Source of the DNA: Cyclina sinensis
Lineage: Eukaryota; Mollusca; Bivalvia; Venerida; Veneridae
Assembly: GCA_012932295.1 (NCBI GenBank)
Contig: JAAONU010000061.1
Coordinates: 124,001 to 188,000 of the forward strand
Reading direction: 5' to 3'
DNA: 64,000 nucleotides
The position numbers were made by a program, and so were the translations under genes. The notes beneath the pieces were generated by a model that saw nothing but the letters and a program-made list of their open reading frames with translations, did no database searches and was not told the origin of the DNA. Every line of letters begins with the position of its first letter. Positions within the stretch are counted from its first letter, which is position 1. Below are positions 57,850 to 64,000 of the stretch, piece by piece.

Positions 57850-59510
57850 CTGGAACAAAGTGAAGACATCTTTCAAAAGTTCTTCCTTTCAAATAAAATA
57901 AAAGTTTCATAGTGTTTTGTTTGCATCATATCCATACAACTTGGCAACATAGCATTTTGAGCTAAGTTCAGTAAATTTTCCTAGGTCCAGTAAAAAATTC
58001 CATTAATGCTAAGACTGAAAAGCAGAACACTGAATTTTTTTTGCATATCCAAAATCAGTCTTGATGGGTAATGATCCAAGCTGTATCAGGGGTTTCACTA
58101 GCTTATTACAAAGCAGAAGGAACTTTGCTAAAATGTTCAGTTTTGATTGAAAAGTATGATCTCCTTTGGTAAACTGTTGTGGCCACTTTCAAAATTTTTG
58201 GAACCTTATAATCAATATGGTCACAAATGACCAAAGAGGTGATAGAAAAAAGGAAACCTATCCAAGGTTAAAGTTTAATTATAAGAAGTGCCAGACTCAA
58301 CTCACAAATTTCTGATGATAGCACTGCTTTACTCTGTTAGTGCCAGGCTAACGTGAGGCACACAAGACTAAGACTGTGAAACAGGCAGACCTGCAGAAGA
58401 TAAGCACAGCATTATTTTAAATAGAATTTTGTTTAATGTATGGATTTTTTGACAAATTGAAATTTTTCTGGGTGAAACTGCATAGAAAAAATTAATTTGC
58501 TTAGAAATTTTGCAAAAAAAGGTAAGTAAAGTAATGGATACAGTGTATTAGGAATCATCCAAAAGTTGTTTAACTTTTAAGAATATTTCTTTGATAAGTC
58601 CTGACATGTGAACAAAATATTCATCGCTTATTACATAATGCTACAAGTATGCAAAAATTTCAAGCATTAACAACGTCTAAAAATATCGCTTTCAAAAATG
58701 GTGCTCTGGCGCAACACATTTCACACCATTGGTTGCAATGTGACCAACATTGCAAGCATTACATTCGAGTTATAAAGGCAATAATTATGTGCTGCTTAAT
58801 TTTAAATATACGTTTCTATATCAAAATATGTATTAGTTGTTAAACTTGTATAGAGCAATGATCAGTATTATAAATTTTAACTTTTCAATGCTAAACCTGC
58901 CATATTTTGACTTTATCAACAAACGGACACTAAATAGCACTTTCTTCAACAACGGCACTATTGAACATCCATTTTCTGTCTTCATAGCTAAGTGTCTTCT
59001 GTAGTGTCAATTGCTGTGGAAAATTATGTTTTCAACTTTTCAAAAAATATCCAGATTACAGAATTATCACTTTCAGTTGTATGTACAAATTTATTGTTCT
59101 TATACTTCCAACAGTTGGCTAAAAGTCACCTCCAATAGAGGACACACTTGACAAAAATGCCACCAAATGAGGACACACAAGTAATCAAATTAAACCTTGG
59201 TCTCTTGACTCAGGTCACTTCAGTTGGTATTGGATTTAGTATAATTTTAAAGATTTAATTTTGCCTGAAAAAAGCTCTAAGTTTTTCACTGCTAATGTGA
59301 GTTTGCTGTTTAAAATGTATTAGGAAACTTTTGACAAACACACTCAACTCCAATTGAGGACACACAAAATGAGGACATTCACAACCACACACTAGACTGC
59401 CAACTGAGAACAGTTCTTGTCTTATGATCTATAGTTTTAGTCAGATTGCAGTAGGCAGAAATGGAGCAACAGCACAATGATAAGAATCCTGTGACAATTG
59501 CAAAATTTAC

Positions 59511-59626
59511 CTGCATCCTGTCAGCTCCAGACAATGCACTGTTGGAGCCTGTATCATAATGCTGAGGCATCTCCTCAGATTCCTGCTCTGATTGTTGTAG
59601 GGCTGAAGGCTTTTTTCTGTAACATT
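59511..59626 (-). CDS. Duplicated exon, copy 2 (unknown gene)
   Basis: Identical in structure to the exon at 57734-57849, in the second unit of the 1.78-kb tandem repeat. Same phases and the same encoded sequence. Only one base in the nearby acceptor region was seen to differ. Confidence 0.5.
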
Positions 59627-61285
59627 CTGGAACAAAGTGAAAACATCTTTCAAAAGTTCTTCCTTTCAAATAAAATAAAAGTTTCATAGTGTCTTGTTTG
59701 CATCATATCCATACAACTTGGTAACATAGCATTTTGAGCTAAGTTCAGTAAATTTTCCTAGGTCCAGTAAAAAATTCCATTAATGCTAAGACTGAAAAGC
59801 AGAACACTGAATTTTTATTTGCATATCCAAAATCAGTCTTGATGGGTAATGATCCAAGCTGTATCAGGGGTTTCACTGGCTTATTACAAAGCAGAAGGAA
59901 CTTTGCTAAAATGTTCAGTTTTGACTGAAAAGAATGATCTCCTTTGGTAAACTGTTGTGGCCACTTTCAAAATTTTTGGAACCTTATAATCAATATGGTC
60001 ACAAATGACCAAAGAGGTGATAGAAAAAAGGAAACCTATCCAAGGTTAAAGTTTAATTATAAGAAGTGCCAGACTCAACTCACAAATTTCTGATGATAGC
60101 ACTGCTTTACTCTGTTAGTGCCAGGCTAACGTGAGGCACACAAGACTGAGACTGTGAAATGGGCAGACCTGCAGAAGATAAGCACAGCATTATTTTAAAT
60201 AGAATTTTGTTTAATGTATGGATTTTTTGACAAATTGAAATTTTTCTGGGTGAAACTGCATAGAAAAAATTAATTTGCTTAGAAATTTTGCAAAAAAAGG
60301 TAAGTAAAGTAATGGATACAGTGTATTAGGAATCATCCAAAAGTTGTTTAACTTTTAAGAATATTTCTTTGATAAGTCCTGACATGTGAACAAAATATTC
60401 ATCGCTTATTACATAATGCTACAAGTATGCAAAATTTCAAGCATTAACAACGTCTAAAAATATCGCTTTCAAAAAATGGTGCTCTGGCGCAACACATTTC
60501 ACAACATTGGTTGCAATGTGACCAACATTGCAAGCATTACATTCGAGTTATAAAGGCAATATGTGCTTCTTGATTTTAAATATATGTTTCTATTTCAAAA
60601 TATGTTTTAGTTGTTATACTTGTATAGAGCAATGATCAGTATTATAAATTTTAACTTTTCAATGCTAAACCTGCCATATTTTGACTTTATCAACAAACGG
60701 ACACTAAATAGCACTTTCTTCAACAACGGCAATATTGAACATCCATCTTCTGTCTTCATAGCTAAGTGTCTTCTGTTGTGTCAATTGCTGTGGAAAATTA
60801 TGTTTTCAACTTATCAAAAAATATTCAGATTACAGAATTATCACTTTCAGTTGTATGTACAAATTTATTGTTCTTATACTTCCAACAGTTGGCTAAAAGT
60901 CACCTCCAATAGAGGACACACTTGACAAAAATGCCACCAAATGAGGACACACAAGTAATCAAATTAAACCTTGGTCTCTTGACTCAGGTCACTTCAGTTG
61001 GTATTGGATTTAGTATAATTTTAAAGATTTAATTTTGCCTGAAAAAAGCTCTAAGTTTTTCACTGCTAATGTGAGTTTGCTGTTTAAAATGTATTAGGAA
61101 ACTTTTGACAAACACACTCAACTCCAATTGAGGACACACAAAATGAGGACATTACACAACCACACACTAGACTGCCAACTGAGAACAGTTCTTGTCTTAT
61201 GATCTATAGTTTTAGTCAGATTGCAGTAGGCAGAAATGGAGCAACAGCACAATGATAAGAATCCTGTGACAATTGCAAAATTTAC

Positions 61286-61389
61286 CTGCATCCTGTCAGC
61301 TCCAGACAATGCACTGTTGGAGCCTGTATCATAATGCTGAGGCATCTCCTCAGATTTCTGCTCTGATAGTGGTGGGGCTGCAGGCAAGA
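61286..61389 (-). CDS. Duplicated exon, probable original copy (unknown gene)
   Basis: Acceptor CATTGTATTTTCAG, 104 nt, donor GTAAAT. It reads LPAAPPLSEQKSEEMP, then QHYDTGSNSALSGADRMQ. The first third differs from copies 1 and 2 because the tandem repeat ends inside this exon. It is first in transcription order on the - strand, which suggests it is the ancestral exon. Phases equal those of the other copies. Confidence 0.5.
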
Positions 61390-61400
61390 CTGAAAATACA

Positions 61401-61647
61401 ATGACAAATATGTAGTAATGATAATGGAATGACAAATATATTAATTGCAAATTGTTCTGCATAATTTAGATGATGAGTGTTGAATAAACAGAAATGCTAG
61501 ATGCAATGCTTATAGAAAGAACCAAAGGAAATGAATCCAGAAGTTTTGAACAAAAAAACTTTTAAATAAACATAACAATATTAATTCATTCCATCTGACA
61601 CAATCCCTTTTGCCTACATATTAACAACACATCAGAATAGAATAAAA
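61401..61647. other. Intron-like sequence upstream of the exon at 61286
   Basis: A+T-rich, no feature supported beyond the polypyrimidine tract at 61390-61405 on the - strand. Confidence 0.3.
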
Positions 61648-63165
61648 ACAAGAGGGCCATGATGGCCCTAGATCGCTGCAAGTTTTGCTGTAAAGCAGTA
61701 TTTCATATTTCAATGAAAAATATGTAAGTAATGTAATATAAATATGTCAAATATCAGTCAATAAATAAAGGCTCTATGACAGAAAGTAAAAATATCTATC
61801 ATAAGCTATGGTGACCTTGACCTTAACCCAGTGAACTCAAACCCTACCCATGGGTAGAGGTTCATGCAAGGATCCTATATACTGAATATCAAAGATATTG
61901 GTCTTCAAATGAAGGCTCTAAAAAGTACAGTAGATCTCGATAAACTTTCTTTAACCTTGGTGACCTTAAACCTATTCAAATTATTTGTAAAAGCTTGATA
62001 AAGCTTGCTTCATGCCAAATTTTAAAAATCTAGGACTTGCTGTTTCAGATATGAAGATTTTTTAAAGTTTTTCTTCTACACTGCTATTTAAAACTTGTGA
62101 CCCCCTCGGGAGGGGGCAAACAGTTACCCAAGGAAAATTTTTCTAACATACTTGGAAGACGTCCTCCAGACATTGCTGCATACCAAATCGTAAGGCTCAT
62201 GGTCTTGTAGTTTCATACAAGAAGATTATTCAAAGTTACCCTATATAAACCTATGTAAAAATCAGTTGACCCCCAGGCGGGACCAAATTTGACCCCAGAG
62301 GTATAATTTCAACAAACTTGGTTGAGGTCTACTAGATTTTGCTACATACCAAATCTTAAGGATCAGGGCCTTGCGGTTTCAGACAAGAAGATTTTCAAAG
62401 TTTTCTATATGTAAAATCAATCGACCCCTAGGGCGGGGCCAAATTTGACCCAAGGGGCATAATTTGAACAACCTTTGTAGAGGTTCACAAGTCAATGCTA
62501 CATTCCAAATCTTAAATCTCTGGGCCTTGTGGTTTCAGGCAAGAAGATTTTTAAAGTTTTACTATATAAGCCTCTGTAAAATCAATTGACCCCCGGGTAG
62601 GGGTCAAATTTGACCCCAGAGGCATAATTTGAACAAACTTTGGTAAAGGTCCATACGACAATGCTACATTCCAAATCTTAAGGCAAAGGGCTTTGTGGTT
62701 TCATACAAGAACATTTTTATAGTTTCACTATATAAGACTAAGTAAAATCCATTGACCCCCTTCAGGGTGGAGCCAAATTTAACCCCAGGTATATGATTTT
62801 AACAATCTTGGTTGAGGTCCGTAAGACAATGATAAATACCAAATCTTAAGGCTCTGGTCCTTGTGGTTTTAGACAAGAAGATTTTCAAAGTATTCCTAAT
62901 GTAAAATCCATTGACCCCCGGGGCGGGGCCAAATTTAAACCCAGGGGCATAATTTGAAAAAACTTGATAGAGATCCACTAGACAATGCTATATAACAAAT
63001 TTTAAGGCTCAGGGCCTTGTGGTTTCAGACAAGAAGATTTTCAAAGTTTTTTCTTTCAGTTGCCATAGCAAGCAGAGGTCTTGTTGGAATTGAATTCTTT
63101 GAACAACTTTTGTAGAGCGTCATGCAAGGAATATCCCAGGCATGTTTCATCAATGTTGGCTCAAG
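61648..63165 (+). repeat. Modular hairpin repeat, family A, tail missing
   Basis: The head AACAAGAGGGCCATGATGGC starts at 61648. Six modules of about 160-180 bp carry 'GGCCTTGTGGTTTCAGACAA', 'GACCCCCGGG' and 'GGGGCATAATTTGAACAAAC'. The family's 'CATGCAAGGAATATCCCAGG' block is reached, but the terminal hairpin is absent and the sequence passes straight into the next array. Confidence 0.75.
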
Positions 63166-63945
63166 GAAATGATTACTGCTCTATCTGCATACTGCAAAAC
63201 TCATCAAGGGCCATAACTATGTTGAAGGGTCTGACAAGAATACAATGATAATATGCGCATCTCATATTGGTACTGATTGTTTCCACAAAGTTTTCTTAAA
63301 ATCCAGCCAGCAGTTGCAGAGAAATAGCACGGCAATGATTATTGCTCTATATATGCATACTACACAACTAATCAAGAGCCATAACTCTGTCATGAAAGGT
63401 ATGACCAGATCACAGCCATGATATGAACATTTCCTCTTGGTATTGATGGTTCCTATAAAATTTCATTGAATTCCAGCCAGTAGTTGCAGAGAAATAGTGC
63501 GGAAACAATTATTGCTCTATATGCATAATGAAAAACTAATCAAGGGCCATAACTCTGTCTTGATGGGTCTGACTAGAACAAGGTGATGATATGCACATCT
63601 CCTATTGGTACTGATTGTGTCCAAAAAGTTTTCCTGAAATGCATCCAGCAGCTACACAGAAATTGCACAGAAATGATTGTTGCTCTATGTATGCATACTA
63701 CACAACTAATCAAGAGCCATAACTCTGTCTGGAAGAGTCTGACCAGTACAAAGTGATGATATGCACATCTCCTATTGATATTGATTTTTCCAAAAAGTTT
63801 TCCTGAAATGCATCCAGCAGCTACACAGAAATAGCACGGAAATGATTATTGCTCTATACATGTATGCAAAGTGCACAACTAATCAAGTGCCATAACTCTG
63901 TCATGAAGGGTCTGACCAGAACAAAGTGATGATATGCACTTTATA
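63166..63945 (+). repeat. 160-bp module array, five copies
   Basis: Modules share AATCAAGGGCCATAACTCTG, 'GATGATATGCACATCTCCTA', 'CAGCAGCTACACAGAAATAG' and 'ATGATTATTGCTCTATATAT'. No terminal hairpin before the window ends. The last 55 bases, with TTTTACTCCTCAGAGTAAAA, contain a short perfect palindrome. Confidence 0.75.
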
Positions 63946-64000
63946 TGAATGAACACTGGACGCGGTGGTCATTTTACTCCTCAGAGTAAAATCAGTAAAG

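Larger units (their letters stand above)
55920..61400. repeat. 1.78-kb tandem repeat, about 2.3 units plus one insertion
   Basis: Unit 1 is 55920-56010 plus 57417-59100, unit 2 about 59101-60880, and a partial unit 3 runs to about 61370. The offset is 1777 bp between units 1 and 2 and 1775 bp between units 2 and 3. Units are nearly identical. Each contains CACCTCCAATAGAGGACACA, 'CCTTGGTCTCTTGACTCAGG' and one copy of an exon (see 57734, 59511 and 61286). Confidence 0.92.

Noticed and set aside
60611..60925. 104-codon + strand frame in the 1.78-kb repeat
   Set aside because: Broken in the sister unit near 58840, and no motif; not supported as coding.
20614..63165. Reading the modular repeats as Helitrons
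   Set aside because: Family A ends in a hairpin plus CTAA and lacks target duplications, which is suggestive. Other families end ATAA or TTAA, none starts with TC at the edge, and no Rep/helicase gene is present, so the assignment is not made.

Overview
The window looks like a gene-poor, repeat-saturated stretch of an animal nuclear genome, most likely a bivalve mollusc. The reasons are intron-containing genes with GT-AG borders, tRNA-derived SINEs, a LINE fragment, and very many A+T-rich modular repeats built from stretches such as AAGGTCAAGGTCA. Repeats of that kind, and heads such as CAAGAGGGCCATGATGGCCC, are typical of bivalve assemblies. The species call is inference. No bacterial-type operons, CRISPR arrays or ribosomal RNA genes were seen.

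Layout. 1-11123: one intact-looking gene on the + strand, a four-exon TMEM179-like four-pass membrane protein of 261 aa; its second intron holds two SINE copies and two tandem-repeat arrays. 11456-23930: repeats only, with a 1.6 kb modular element, a 590-bp direct duplication, a 1.26 kb palindrome, a LINE reverse-transcriptase remnant and nested modular elements. 24069-34256 (- strand): the 3' part of SF3A3 (splicing factor 3A subunit 3, SF3a60), still with introns but broken by frameshifts, a stop, loss of a zinc-ligand Cys and loss of a splice donor. Several of its splice-site regions have turned into tandem repeats. 34460-46200: modular repeats and a small island (36640-37980) with unrecognised coding-like pieces, including a C2H2-type finger. 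46223-46437 (-): an orphan terminal exon with a Myb/SANT-like domain. 46740-50190: a 31-bp minisatellite split by a modular element, then another modular element. 50673-53013 (-): a transposase-like gene with several disabling lesions. 53100-55700 (-): an F-box/LRR gene with a plausible E2F-type promoter and first exon but three in-frame stops. 55920-61400: a 1.78 kb tandem repeat carrying three copies of one exon of an unknown - strand gene; the first copy is split by a 1.4 kb modular element. 61648-64000: another modular element and a 160-bp module array.

Only the TMEM179-like gene appears able to encode a full protein. The most interesting theme is a set of hairpin-ended modular repeats. 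Several families start with AACWAGAR plus a short hairpin, carry 65-180 bp tandem modules, often have a GACGGAC-rich stretch, and end in a strong hairpin followed by TAA-rich sequence. In three places the sequence before insertion can be read from a sister repeat inside this same window, which fixes the insertion boundaries. All calls are from reading the sequence by eye; no alignment or search was run.
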